From assembly GCA_029973955.1 (NCBI GenBank), contig JARKQJ010000091.1, positions 186,001 to 250,000 of the forward strand: 64,000 nucleotides of DNA. Direction: 5' to 3'. Shown here one piece after another: positions 46,813 to 55,652 of the stretch. Origin of the DNA: Paludibaculum sp. GTDB lineage: Bacteria > Acidobacteriota > Terriglobia > Bryobacterales > Bryobacteraceae. The first letter of the stretch is position 1; each line of letters begins with the position of its first letter. The position numbers were made by a program, and so were the translations under genes. The notes under the pieces are model-generated. The model ran no database searches and was not told the origin of the DNA. It saw only the letters and a list, made by a program, of their open reading frames with translations.

Positions 46813-47730
46813 ATGACACTTCTTTTCAGTGTTCTGATCTTCCTGGGCATCGCATTGGGCGGCGCAATGCTGGGGCTCAAGCTCTGGGTTCGCCCCAAAG
46901 AGGCGATGGAGCGCGTCACCGGCGTCAATCTGGAACAGGAAGAAACTCCAGCCCATCCGAGCCTGGTCTTCCGGGACATGTTGAACCGGCTGGGGACGAT
47001 GGTCCCCGCCTCCCCGAAAGACATGACCGTGATGCAGAAGCGCCTGATGCGCGCCGGCATCCGCGGACCCAATGCACTGAAGGTCCTCTATGGCGCCAAG
47101 GTCGTGCTCGCCGTCCTCCTTCCCTTGGTCATGCTGATCGCCGTCTGGGGCTCGGCCACCGAGTTCTTCAACAAGATGACCGCCGTCCTGGCGGCCGCCG
47201 GGCTGGGCTTCTTCGGGCCGAACGAATATGTCTCCCTGGCGAGCAAGAAGCGCCAGAAGGAGATTCGGCGCGGGTTGCCAAACTCCCTGGACCTGATGGT
47301 GGTTTGCGTGGAGTCCGGACTCGGGCTCGACCAGGCGATCCTGCAGGTGGCCAAGGAACTGGAGCACGCGCACCCGGAGATCAGCGAGGAGTTCGCCATG
47401 GTGAACCTCGAGCTGAAGGCCGGGAAACGCCGCGCCGAAGCGCTGAGGAACCTCGCCGAGCGCAGCGCCGTGGACGACCTCAAGAAACTGGTCGCCGTCC
47501 TCATCCAGGCAGACCGTTTCGGTACCGGTGTCGCGCAGAGTCTCCGCGCCCACGCCGACTTTATGCGCGTGCAGGCCCGCCAGGTGGCCGAGGAGAAGGC
47601 CGCCAAACTGGGCGTCAAGCTCGTGTTTCCGATTTTCTTTTGTATTTTGCCGTCACTCTTCGTGGTGACGGTTGGTCCTGTGGCTGTCAAGATCGTCCGG
47701 GAACTTATCCCGATGATGACTGGCGTGTGA
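46813..47730 (+). CDS. tadC: Tad pilus inner-membrane platform protein TadC
   Basis: 305 aa. A second T2SSF protein: KEIRRGLPNSLDLMVVCVES, GLGLDQAILQVAKELEHAHP, KLVAVLIQADRFGTGVAQSL and RVQARQVAEEKAAKLGVKLV, with C-terminal helices IFFCILPSLFVVTVGPVAV. It partners TadB. It is the last recognised Tad gene here. TadD, TadE/F/G and a Flp pilin are not found in the window. Confidence 0.94.
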   Translation: MTLLFSVLIFLGIALGGAMLGLKLWVRPKEAMERVTGVNLEQEETPAHPSLVFRDMLNRLGTMVPASPKDMTVMQKRLMRAGIRGPNALKVLYGAKVVLAVLLPLVMLIAVWGSATEFFNKMTAVLAAAGLGFFGPNEYVSLASKKRQKEIRRGLPNSLDLMVVCVESGLGLDQAILQVAKELEHAHPEISEEFAMVNLELKAGKRRAEALRNLAERSAVDDLKKLVAVLIQADRFGTGVAQSLRAHADFMRVQARQVAEEKAAKLGVKLVFPIFFCILPSLFVVTVGPVAVKIVRELIPMMTGV

Positions 47731-47798
47731 GTGGTTCCGTCATCGGAACGCCTCACGAAATTGAATATTCGCGGGAATAGGAAAGAGGAGAAATAGAA

Positions 47799-47900
47799 AT
47801 GGAATCCACTACGATCGTTCGAATCGTCTGCTCGGTGCTGGCTGTCGTCCTGCTGGGCGCCATCATCCTGCGCCGGAAGAGCCGCAACGCTGAGGAATAG
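47799..47900 (+). CDS. 33-aa single-pass membrane peptide at the end of the Tad operon
   Basis: ATG 47799, stop TAG 47898-47900. A very strong GAAAGAGGAG (47781-47790) lies 8 nt upstream. The peptide starts MESTTIVRIVCSVLAVVLL, continues GAIIL, and ends RRKSRNAEE: one transmembrane helix with a positive cytoplasmic-type tail, so probably N-out, C-in. Too short for a pilin, and it lacks a prepilin motif. It may be a small assembly or regulatory subunit of the Tad machine (inference). No family recognised. Confidence 0.65.
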   Translation: MESTTIVRIVCSVLAVVLLGAIILRRKSRNAEE

Positions 47901-48000
47901 TCGCAACCGCGGCCACGCGCCGCAATCAGATTCGGGTTTGGCGGCGGCCCGGCCGGTGCCCGCGCCGGTCCGCCGTCCAGCCTAAGAGATTTTGTAAGAG

Positions 48001-48015
48001 TTCACTACTTGTGAA
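48001..48015. promoter_or_regulatory. Inverted repeat upstream of the beta-propeller gene
   Basis: TTCAC-TACTT-GTGAA is a perfect 5-bp dyad located 16 nt before the start codon at 48031, next to the GGGAGA ribosome binding site. It could be an operator or a leader hairpin. Confidence 0.4.
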
Positions 48016-48030
48016 GTAAGGGAGACTACG

Positions 48031-51000
48031 ATGCCAACGTCTCGTTTGTGGATCGCAGCAATTTGGCTGGCGCTGTCGGCCGGCGCTTGGGGACAGACCT
48101 TCGGACGTGTGGTCGCTTTGGGCGGCCATGCCGCGGACCTCGCCCTGGATGAGCCACGCCACGCCCTGTACGTCGCGAACTTCACTGCGAACCGGGTGGA
48201 CGTGGTCTCGATCCCCGATGGGACGCTGGACCGTTCGATCAATGTGTCGTCGCAGCCCAGCGCCCTCGCGCTGTCTCCGGACGGACGGTACCTCGTGATC
48301 GGCCACTACGGGAACTTCCAGTCCCCCAATACGCCGTCCAATGCGCTGAGCGTCATCGAACTGGACGGCTCGTCGCGCCGTACGTTCTCGCTCGCCGATC
48401 CCCCCTTCGGCGTCGCTTTCGGCATCGACGGCCGGGCGCTGGTTGTCACCGCGAAACAATTCATCCTGTTCGACCCTGAATTCGGAACCATGGAAGTGCT
48501 GGATACCATCGCCGGCGTCAGCGCCAAAGCGTTGCCCCAGCCTCCGGCCCAGCTTCCGGCTCAGATCATCGGCGCCTCGGTGCAGGCCTCCGCCGATGGC
48601 CTCTGGATCTACGGCGTCACTGACAGTATTCTATTCAGCTACGGGGTCGCCGGCCGCTCCGTGAAGGCCGCCGCCTATGTCGCCGATCCCCCCCTCGGGC
48701 CCCGGGCCATGAGCGTTGCCAGGGACGGCTCCAACTACCTCGCCGGATGGGTCCAGTTTGACCGCTACGGCGCGTTGAACCAGTTCCCCAATCCGCTCGG
48801 CAAAGTCGAGGTCGGCTCGCACGCCATAGACTCGGACCGCGGCATCATCTACGCCGAAGTCCCCGAAGGATCCACCACCTCCGGCAGTTCATCCGGCAGC
48901 GGTTCCGGCTCCACCGGGAGCGGTTCCTCCGCGCTGCCGCCGCCTGTCCTGATGGTGGCGGACGCCGACAACCTTACGGTCCGCGAGCGCCTGAAGCTCT
49001 CTGAGCATCTGTCCGGGAAGAGCGTTCTCTCTGCCGATGGCACCGTCATGTACTCGCTCTCGGAGAGCGGCGTGACCATTCTCCCCGTCGGCTCCCTCAA
49101 TTCCAGCCCCAGGGTGGTCTCCCTCCAGGAGAGCCTCATGTTCCGGAGTTCGTTCTGCAACCCCGGCCTGGTGACCCAGGAGCTGACTATTGTCGATCCC
49201 AGCGGCGCCGCCACTGAGTTCACTCTCTCCGTGGCGACCGCGGGCGTCCGCGTCTCCCCGACCCGCGGCGTCACTCCCATGACCGTCAAGGTCTCGATCG
49301 ATCCCAGCTCCTTCCTCAATCAAAGAGGGACCAGCACCGCCGCCATCACTCTCAGTTCCGCCACCGCCGTCAACTACCCCAAGCCGGTGCAGGTGCTGAT
49401 CAACCTCCAGGATCCCGACCAGCGCGGGACCATTGTGAACGTGCCCGGAAAACTGGTCGACGTTCTCTCTGACCCCTTCCGGAACCGCTTCTTCCTCCTG
49501 CGGCAGGACACCAACGAGGTCCTGGTCTTCGACGGCTCCAACTACCGCCAGATCGCCACTCTGCGTACCGGCAACACCCCCTACTCCATGGCCCTGACCT
49601 TCGACCGCAAGTACCTCATGGTCGGTCATGACAATTCGCAGTTCGCCAGTGTCTTCGACCTCGATACGCTCGAACAGTTGGCGCCCATCCGCTTCCCCTT
49701 CGGCCACTATCCGCGCTACCTGGCCGCGTCGGCCAAGGCGATCCTCGCCGCCAGCCGCGTGCTCGGCTCCACGCACAAGATCGACCGCGTAGACTTCCTC
49801 AGCCGCACCGCCGTGGTATTGCCCACCTTGGGGATCTACGAGAACACCATCAGTCTCAATACCGCGCTGGCCGCTTCCTCCAACGGCGGAACCATCCTCG
49901 CCGCGGAGGCCGACGGCAACATGCTGCTGTACAACGCGAACGTCGATAGCTTCACCATTGCGCGGAAGGAATCCACGGCCCTGGCCGGAGCCTTCGCCGC
50001 CTCCAGCTTCGACCAGTACGTCATCGGCAACACCCTCTATAACGCCTCATTGGTCGCCGTGAAACGCTTCGACGACTCCATCGGGCTCAGCTCCGGGTTC
50101 GCTTTCGTCGACGATGCCGGCTACCGCACCGGTGCAACCACCGCCTCCAGCCCCGGCACGATTCAAAAGGTCCCGCTGACCGGCAACACCACTACCGCCC
50201 CCACCCGCATCGTGGAAGCGCCCGTGCTCGGCACCACCGCCAACGTCTTCACCAGAACCATCGCCGCCCTGCCGAACCGCAGCGCCTTCGTCAACCTCAC
50301 CACCTCCGGCTTCACCGTCATGAGCTGGAACTACGACGCGGCCACCGCCATCCCCCGCATCACCAAAGTGACCAACGCGGCCGACCGCAGCCGCGCCGTC
50401 GCTCCCGGCGGTTTGATCGTCGTCGAAGGGACCGACCTCAGCCCCGTCAATGTCGCTACCTCGGAGCTCCCGCTGCCCACGGCCCTCGGCGAAAGCTGTC
50501 TCACCGTCAACGGCATGGCCGTGCCCATGCTGATGTCGTCCTCCAGCCGGATCAATGCACAGCTTCCCTTCCAGGCGGAAGGAAACGTCACCATGATCCT
50601 GCGCACGCCCGGAGGCGTGAGCGACAACTACAACCTCACCATCCTGCCCACCGCGCCCAGCGTCTTCCGCACGCCCCTTGCCGCCGACTATGAAGTGCCC
50701 ACCGTCGTGCGCGCTTCCAACGGTCAGGTGGTCACCCCGTCCAACCCCGTCCGCAGCAACGACGAACTCTTCATCTACCTCACCGGTATGGGCAAGACCG
50801 ATCCCGAGATTCCCGCCGGCGTCCCGGCGCCCTCGGAAGCGCCTGCCGTCCTCACCCAGCCCGAGGTCTCCATCAACGGCTTCAAACTGCCCGTCTCCTC
50901 GGCCGCTCTCGTCTCCGGCCAGGTCGGCGTGTACGAGATCAAAGTCGCCGTCCCCTGGTCCGTGCCCAAGGGCATGAACCAAACCCTGCAGGTCAAGCAG

Positions 51001-51042
51001 GGCAGCTACTCGAGCAGCGTCTCTGTGCGCGTCATCGACTAG
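48031..51042 (+). CDS. Secreted beta-propeller protein with TIGR03437 C-terminal domain
   Basis: 1003 aa. Sec signal (RLWIAAIWLALSAGAWGQ). The N-terminal part has YVTN/NHL-like propeller repeats (ADLALDEPRHALYVANFTAN, PSALALSPDGRYLVIGHYGN). A Ser/Gly-rich linker lies near residue 287-305 (SGSSSGSGSGSTGSGSS). A second propeller-like region covers about 470-690 (YSMALTFDRKYLMVGHDNSQ). The C-terminal about 220 residues form the TIGR03437 domain (RITKVTNAADRSRAVAPGGL ... LFIYLTGMGKTDPEIPAGVP). The RBS is GGGAGA. It lies directly after the Tad genes and directly before a small outer-membrane barrel. A surface adhesion role is inferred from this context. Confidence 0.85.
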   Translation: MPTSRLWIAAIWLALSAGAWGQTFGRVVALGGHAADLALDEPRHALYVANFTANRVDVVSIPDGTLDRSINVSSQPSALALSPDGRYLVIGHYGNFQSPNTPSNALSVIELDGSSRRTFSLADPPFGVAFGIDGRALVVTAKQFILFDPEFGTMEVLDTIAGVSAKALPQPPAQLPAQIIGASVQASADGLWIYGVTDSILFSYGVAGRSVKAAAYVADPPLGPRAMSVARDGSNYLAGWVQFDRYGALNQFPNPLGKVEVGSHAIDSDRGIIYAEVPEGSTTSGSSSGSGSGSTGSGSSALPPPVLMVADADNLTVRERLKLSEHLSGKSVLSADGTVMYSLSESGVTILPVGSLNSSPRVVSLQESLMFRSSFCNPGLVTQELTIVDPSGAATEFTLSVATAGVRVSPTRGVTPMTVKVSIDPSSFLNQRGTSTAAITLSSATAVNYPKPVQVLINLQDPDQRGTIVNVPGKLVDVLSDPFRNRFFLLRQDTNEVLVFDGSNYRQIATLRTGNTPYSMALTFDRKYLMVGHDNSQFASVFDLDTLEQLAPIRFPFGHYPRYLAASAKAILAASRVLGSTHKIDRVDFLSRTAVVLPTLGIYENTISLNTALAASSNGGTILAAEADGNMLLYNANVDSFTIARKESTALAGAFAASSFDQYVIGNTLYNASLVAVKRFDDSIGLSSGFAFVDDAGYRTGATTASSPGTIQKVPLTGNTTTAPTRIVEAPVLGTTANVFTRTIAALPNRSAFVNLTTSGFTVMSWNYDAATAIPRITKVTNAADRSRAVAPGGLIVVEGTDLSPVNVATSELPLPTALGESCLTVNGMAVPMLMSSSSRINAQLPFQAEGNVTMILRTPGGVSDNYNLTILPTAPSVFRTPLAADYEVPTVVRASNGQVVTPSNPVRSNDELFIYLTGMGKTDPEIPAGVPAPSEAPAVLTQPEVSINGFKLPVSSAALVSGQVGVYEIKVAVPWSVPKGMNQTLQVKQGSYSSSVSVRVID

Positions 51043-51139
51043 ACATTCCCGGGCCGGACCCGGTGCAGCCGGCCCGGCCCTCCAGCCACCACCATGACGG
51101 AGGCCCTGCCTCCATGCCATCCTGAAAGTCAGGTAGAAC

Positions 51140-51796
51140 ATGAAAGCCATGCCCTGTTTCAAACAATTCACGTTGATCGTGGGAGTCGGCATCCTGATCT
51201 CCACCGCGCCGGCCGCCCTCGGGCAGAAGTGGGAAGTCGGAGCCGGTGCCGGCGCTTCCCTCTACAACGCCCAGACCATCACCTCCGGTTCCACCTCCGT
51301 GGAGGCGAAGTTTAAGCCCGGCTACGGCTTCAGCGCCTTCGTCGGCCAGGTCGGTGACCGCTTGGGTGGTGAAGTCCGCTATACCTGGCTCTCCAATGAG
51401 ATGGAACTCTCCGGCGCTGGAAAGAACTTCACCATGGGCGGCCACACCCAGGCCATCCATTACGACGTCAATTTCTACTTCAACTCCCGCAAGTCGAAAA
51501 CACGGCCCTACCTGTTCGCCGGCGGCGGCATGAAGCAATACTCCGGCAAGGGACCCGCAACGGCCGTCCAGCCTCTCGGCAACATCGTCGTGCTCACCGA
51601 TACCAGTGAATGGAAACCTCTCATCTCCGGCGGCGGCGGCGTCCGTATCGCTGTCGGTGAAAAGGCCAGCCTCCGCGCCGAATTCCGCATGTACTTCACC
51701 CAGACCCCCACCAACGTCATCACGCCGGTCTCCGGCTCGCTCAGCGGCTGGTATTACAACTTCGTCCCCATGGTCAATCTCAGCTACGTCTGGTAG
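51140..51796 (+). CDS. Small outer-membrane beta-barrel protein paired with the TIGR03437 propeller protein
   Basis: 218 aa. Signal FKQFTLIVGVGILISTAPAA. The mature chain has amphipathic strands (WEVGAGAGASLYNAQTI, PGYGFSAFVGQVGDRLGGEV, AIHYDVNFYFN, RPYLFAGGGMKQYSG) and a terminal Trp (VNLSYVW), an outer-membrane sorting signal for BAM. This is generic OMP_b-brl architecture, eight strands likely. It follows the propeller gene by 97 nt, the same order as 1562/8206. A perfect 11-bp terminator follows. Confidence 0.82.
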   Translation: MKAMPCFKQFTLIVGVGILISTAPAALGQKWEVGAGAGASLYNAQTITSGSTSVEAKFKPGYGFSAFVGQVGDRLGGEVRYTWLSNEMELSGAGKNFTMGGHTQAIHYDVNFYFNSRKSKTRPYLFAGGGMKQYSGKGPATAVQPLGNIVVLTDTSEWKPLISGGGGVRIAVGEKASLRAEFRMYFTQTPTNVITPVSGSLSGWYYNFVPMVNLSYVW

Positions 51797-51822
51797 CCGA
51801 AGATCCACCCTGCCACACCTTC

Positions 51823-51856
51823 CACGGGCCGCGCCCTGCCGCGGCCCGTGTTTCTT
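51823..51856 (+). terminator. Strong intrinsic terminator after the barrel gene
   Basis: CACGGGCCGCG (51823-51833) pairs perfectly with CGCGGCCCGTG (51840-51850) around a CCCTGC loop and is followed by TTTCTT. Confidence 0.85.
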
Positions 51857-51952
51857 CTGCGCGGACCCCGCGCCCCCTGAGCCCCCAGGAACTGGCTTGA
51901 ATCCATCTCTTCTCCGCCATCATCCAAGGGTGCAGGATACCTGGAACCCCAC

Positions 51953-52630
51953 ATGACTCGCAGAGAAGCTATCGTTCTGAGCGCTGCGTCGCTCACCCTG
52001 AAAGCGCAGTCCCCCGCCACGCCTTTCACGCTCCCCAAGCTGCCCTACGCCCTGGACGCTCTCGAGCCGTTCATTGATGCCCGCACGATGGAGATCCATC
52101 ACACCAAGCATCACCAGGCTTACGTCGATAACCTCAACAAGGCCCTGGCTACCCAACCCGACCTCGCCAGGCAGCCTCTCGACCAGCTCCTGAAGAACCT
52201 CCCACAGGTGCCCGATTCCATCCGCACCGCGGTCCGCAACCACGGCGGAGGCCACGCCAATCACTCGCTCTTCTGGGAGATCCTCGGCAAGCCCAAGGGC
52301 GGCCCCAAGGGCCAGCTCGCCAAGGCCATCGCGAAGTCCTTCGGCAGCCAGACCGCCATGGAAGAGAAACTCCGCGCCTCCGGTCTCTCCGTCTTCGGCA
52401 GCGGCTGGGTCTGGCTCTCTCCGCAAGGCCCCGACGGTCTCCAGATCGAGACTTCTCCCAATCAGGACAGCCCTTGGATGGCCGGCCGCACGCCGCTTCT
52501 GGGCCTCGACGTCTGGGAACACGCCTACTACCTCAAATATCAGAACCGCCGCGCGGACTACCTCGCCGCCGTCCTCCAGGTGATCAACTGGGACCTCGTC
52601 TCCGAGCGCTACGAGAAGCTCGCCCGCTAA
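51953..52630 (+). CDS. sodA: Exported superoxide dismutase, Mn type
   Basis: 225 aa. The first about 19 residues (MTRREAIVLSAASLTLKAQ) form a Tat-like leader, so the enzyme is probably periplasmic, unlike typical cytosolic SodA. Metal ligands are His in MEIHHTKHHQAYV, His in GGGHANHSLFWEIL, and Asp/His in LLGLDVWEHAYYLKYQ. GGHANHSLFW and PNQDSP are the second-shell pattern of Mn rather than Fe enzymes. The enzyme dismutates superoxide. A promoter-terminator overlap lies just downstream, before the cytochrome gene. Confidence 0.93.
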   Translation: MTRREAIVLSAASLTLKAQSPATPFTLPKLPYALDALEPFIDARTMEIHHTKHHQAYVDNLNKALATQPDLARQPLDQLLKNLPQVPDSIRTAVRNHGGGHANHSLFWEILGKPKGGPKGQLAKAIAKSFGSQTAMEEKLRASGLSVFGSGWVWLSPQGPDGLQIETSPNQDSPWMAGRTPLLGLDVWEHAYYLKYQNRRADYLAAVLQVINWDLVSERYEKLAR

Positions 52631-52682
52631 GCGCCGGCCCAAGCCGCCGTTCGAATTCACAAACAATTCACACCCTGCGTAC

Positions 52683-52706
52683 GCCCCGGCAATGACTTGC
52701 CGGGGC
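52683..52706 (+). terminator. Terminator hairpin after sodA
   Basis: GCCCCGGC - AATGACTT - GCCGGGGC: a perfect 8-bp stem with an 8-nt loop, without a long T tract. The loop also contains the best -35 candidate of the next gene. Confidence 0.6.
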
Positions 52707-52715
52707 GCCTCACTT

Positions 52716-52721
52716 TATAGT
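52716..52721 (+). promoter_or_regulatory. -10 box of the decaheme cytochrome gene, probably leaderless
   Basis: TATAGT ends 6 nt before the ATG at 52728. ATGACT (52692-52697), spaced 18 nt upstream, resembles TTGACA. No Shine-Dalgarno is present. Confidence 0.45.
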
Positions 52722-52727
52722 GAGCCT

Positions 52728-53660
52728 ATGATGCAACGCCAGGGGCGAAACCGGGTTCTGCTGTTCTGCCTGGTTGCTGGGCTCCCCGCTCTGCGCGTCG
52801 AGGCGGCGCCGCAGTTCGTAGGTCCCACGGCCTGCCGCACCTGCCACCCCGCCATCGTCGCCGACTTCTACCGCAACCCCCACCACAAAACCACGCTCGA
52901 CGCCGCCGCTCCTCCCGAGCGCTCCGGTTGCGAGGGCTGCCACGGTCCCGCCAGCGACCACGTCGCCGCCAAAGGCGACAAATCCAAGATTCAGGCCTTC
53001 TCTCAAATGGCCCCCAGGCAGGTGCTCGACAATTGCCTCCGCTGCCACTCCGAAAGCCTCGGCCGCGCCAATATCCGCCGCTCCCAGCACACTCTCGCCG
53101 GCATCGCCTGCAACAAGTGCCACTCCATTCACAAAGCCAAAACTCAGAAGGCGCTACTCGCCAAAGAGCAGCGCGACGTCTGCTACGGCTGCCATGAGGA
53201 CATCCGCGCCCAGTTCATGCTGCCCGTCAAACACCGCGTCAACGAGGGCTTCATGACCTGCTCGGACTGCCACAACCCCCATGGCGCTCCTGCCTACGTT
53301 CGCGGCATGGGCGCCCGCCCGCGCATGATGCAGACCGCCCTCAACGACGAAGAGCCCTGCCTCAAGTGCCACATCGACAAGCGCGGCCCCTTCGCCTTTG
53401 AGCACGCCGCCATCCGCGTCGACGGCTGCGGCGCCTGCCACCTCCCTCACGGCACCGCCAACGCCCGCCTCCTCAAGCGCCCCGTCGTCTTCACCCTCTG
53501 CCTCGAATGTCACAACGGCGCCGGCGAATTCGGGCGCCAGGCCGATGGCGTCGCCCTCACCCCCTCCACGCACAACCTGGCCGACCCCCGCTTCCGCAAC
53601 TGCACCACCTGCCATCTCCGAATCCACGGCTCGAACGCCATCAGGAGCCTGACGCGATGA
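52728..53660 (+). CDS. Periplasmic decaheme c-type cytochrome (DmsE / MtrA-like)
   Basis: 310 aa. A signal (NRVLLFCLVAGLPALRVEAA) is followed by ten CxxCH heme sites: CRTCH, CEGCH, CLRCH, CNKCH, CYGCH, CSDCH, CLKCH, CGACH, CLECH and CTTCH. Length and heme number match the DmsE/MtrA family, which spans a barrel in the outer membrane and carries electrons outward. The stop overlaps the start of a large barrel gene (ATGA), the expected MtrB/PioB-type partner. No extracellular cytochrome such as MtrC/OmcA lies adjacent. The electron acceptor is unknown. Confidence 0.92.
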   Translation: MMQRQGRNRVLLFCLVAGLPALRVEAAPQFVGPTACRTCHPAIVADFYRNPHHKTTLDAAAPPERSGCEGCHGPASDHVAAKGDKSKIQAFSQMAPRQVLDNCLRCHSESLGRANIRRSQHTLAGIACNKCHSIHKAKTQKALLAKEQRDVCYGCHEDIRAQFMLPVKHRVNEGFMTCSDCHNPHGAPAYVRGMGARPRMMQTALNDEEPCLKCHIDKRGPFAFEHAAIRVDGCGACHLPHGTANARLLKRPVVFTLCLECHNGAGEFGRQADGVALTPSTHNLADPRFRNCTTCHLRIHGSNAIRSLTR

Positions 53661-55630
53661 GAACCGCCTGCTTCGCTCTCCTCCTCTCCTCCGCGCTCCT
53701 GCCCGCCCAGGAGGTGGTCGCGCCCACTCCCGAACGCACCGGCGAACCTCGCGGCGCCAATTCCGGTGACTACAACATCGTCCAGGACTGGGAACTCGGC
53801 TACCGCTTCCGCTCCGTCGACGGCAACCTCGGCAAATACCGCAGCGACGTCAACTTCGGCAACGGCGTCCGCCTCCTCTCCAGCCGTCTCCTCCTCCGTT
53901 CCCGCGACGGTAAGGGCCATTGGTTCGACGAGTTCAGCCTCTTTACACAGGGCCTCGGCAACGATCCCTATGAGTCCGCCACCCTCCGCCTCTCCAGGAA
54001 CCGGCTCTACCGCTACGACGCCGCCTGGCGCTCCAGCCAATACTACAACCCCGCTCTCGCCATCTCCGGCGGCCAGCACGCCCTCGATACCACTCGCCGT
54101 CTTCAGGACCACGACTTCACCCTCTTCCCCCAATCCAAAATCAAGTTCTTCGCCGGCTTCAGCCGCGCCTCTCAGGATGGTCCCGCTCTCGCCACCGTCA
54201 ACCTCTTCGATGGCGCCCGCGGCGACGAGTTCCCCCTCTTCGCCAACGTCCATCGCTGGCAGAACGAGCTCCGCGTCGGCAACGAACTCGTCCTTCTCGG
54301 CATGAAGATCAACTGGATGCAGGCCTGGGAGTTCTACCGCGAAGACTCCCCGCTCGCCCTCGCCGCCCCTTCCGCTGGCGCTAACCCGTCTGACCGCACC
54401 ACCCTCGCCTCCTACTCCGCCAAGGACCCCATCCAGGGCCTCACCCCCTCTTTCCGCCTCAACCTCTTCCGCGAACGCGGCGAGCACTGGGCCTTCAACG
54501 GCCGCTTCACCTATTCCGCCGGCCGCCGCGACTACGCCTTCGACGAGTCCGCCGTCGGCGTCGACCGCTTCGGTGGCGCCCGCAACCTCCAGACTCTCGT
54601 CTCCGGCAACGCCCGCCGCCCCGTCACCACCGGCGCCGCAACGCTCAGCCTCTTCCCCCACCCTCGCTTCACCCTCACCAATCACACCGCCTTCCACTCC
54701 ACGCGGATGGAAGGCGACTCCCTCTATCAGCAGCTCATCAACGGCAGCCTCGATTCCGCCGTCATCCATTTCCAGTACCTCGGCATCCGCCTCATCACCA
54801 ACTCCACCGACGGAGCCTTCCAGTGGACCCCCTGGCTCCTCCTCCGCGGCGGCTACCAGTTCTCCCAGCGCGAGGTCCAAAGCGTGCAGCAGACTGAGAT
54901 CGACGGTTACCCCGCCGGCCAGCGCAGCAGCCAGGAAAATCGCCTCCACACCGGCGTCCTCGGCTTCCGCCTGCAGCCCGTCAAGACTCTCACCCTCGCC
55001 GCCGACGGCGAAGTCGGCCGCCAGGACCGCCCCTTCTATCCCACCTCCAGCAAGGACTACCAGGGCTTCTCCGCCCGCGCCCGCTGGAAGTCCGGACCCT
55101 GGCAGCTCTCTGCCATGACCCGCACCTCGGCCAATTTCAATACCGCCAGTCTCTTCACCCACAGCGCCCGCATCCGCCAGGTCACCACCGACGGCAGTTG
55201 GAATCCCCGCTCCTGGACCTCGCTCGACGCCGGCTACGCCATGCTCCACTCCGCCTCCGCCACCGGCATCGCTTACTTCATGCCCGCCTTCGTCCAGGGA
55301 GATCAGTCCGTCTTTGTCTCCAATCTCCACACCGCCCACCTCGGCTGGCGCGTCACCCTGCGCGAACGCGTGGACCTCTACGCCGGCTTCATCACCTCGC
55401 GCGACACCGGCGCCGGCGGCGGCGCCCGCCCCACCGTCCTCCCCGCCCTCGCCCCCGTTCAGGGCTTTCCCATGGATTACGACGCCCCACTGGCGCGAAT
55501 CTCAGTCAAACTCCACACCCGGCTGAGGTGGAACGCCGGATACCAGTTCTACCGCTACCGCGAAGATCTCCTGCCCACCCAAAATTACCGCGCACACACG
55601 GGCTACACCAGCGTATTATGGACTTTCTAG
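53657..55630 (+). CDS. Outer-membrane barrel partner of the decaheme cytochrome (MtrB/PioB/DmsF-like)
   Basis: 657 aa. The start ATG overlaps the cytochrome stop. Signal TACFALLLSSALLPAQ. The mature protein is almost entirely amphipathic beta strands, with alternating aromatic and polar residues (ELGYRFRSVDGNLGKYRSDV, RLSRNRLYRYDAAWRSSQYY) and a terminal Phe (YTSVLWTF). The size is close to MtrB (about 680-700 aa), consistent with a 26-strand porin. The CxxC motif of some Shewanella MtrB proteins is absent. With the cytochrome it forms a candidate porin-cytochrome conduit. The family call relies on size, topology and linkage. Confidence 0.8.
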   Translation: MRTACFALLLSSALLPAQEVVAPTPERTGEPRGANSGDYNIVQDWELGYRFRSVDGNLGKYRSDVNFGNGVRLLSSRLLLRSRDGKGHWFDEFSLFTQGLGNDPYESATLRLSRNRLYRYDAAWRSSQYYNPALAISGGQHALDTTRRLQDHDFTLFPQSKIKFFAGFSRASQDGPALATVNLFDGARGDEFPLFANVHRWQNELRVGNELVLLGMKINWMQAWEFYREDSPLALAAPSAGANPSDRTTLASYSAKDPIQGLTPSFRLNLFRERGEHWAFNGRFTYSAGRRDYAFDESAVGVDRFGGARNLQTLVSGNARRPVTTGAATLSLFPHPRFTLTNHTAFHSTRMEGDSLYQQLINGSLDSAVIHFQYLGIRLITNSTDGAFQWTPWLLLRGGYQFSQREVQSVQQTEIDGYPAGQRSSQENRLHTGVLGFRLQPVKTLTLAADGEVGRQDRPFYPTSSKDYQGFSARARWKSGPWQLSAMTRTSANFNTASLFTHSARIRQVTTDGSWNPRSWTSLDAGYAMLHSASATGIAYFMPAFVQGDQSVFVSNLHTAHLGWRVTLRERVDLYAGFITSRDTGAGGGARPTVLPALAPVQGFPMDYDAPLARISVKLHTRLRWNAGYQFYRYREDLLPTQNYRAHTGYTSVLWTF

Positions 55631-55652
55631 GGGCTCCCGCCCGGGTGTTCGA

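Noticed and set aside
47799-47900. 33-aa peptide considered as a Flp pilin
   Set aside because: No prepilin leader, no GxxxxEY motif, and it is shorter than known Flp pilins.
53510-55339. 609-codon minus-strand frame antisense to the outer-membrane barrel gene
   Set aside because: Same cause: extreme C-ending codon use. The product is low-complexity Ala/Gly/Glu/Val with no recognisable fold.
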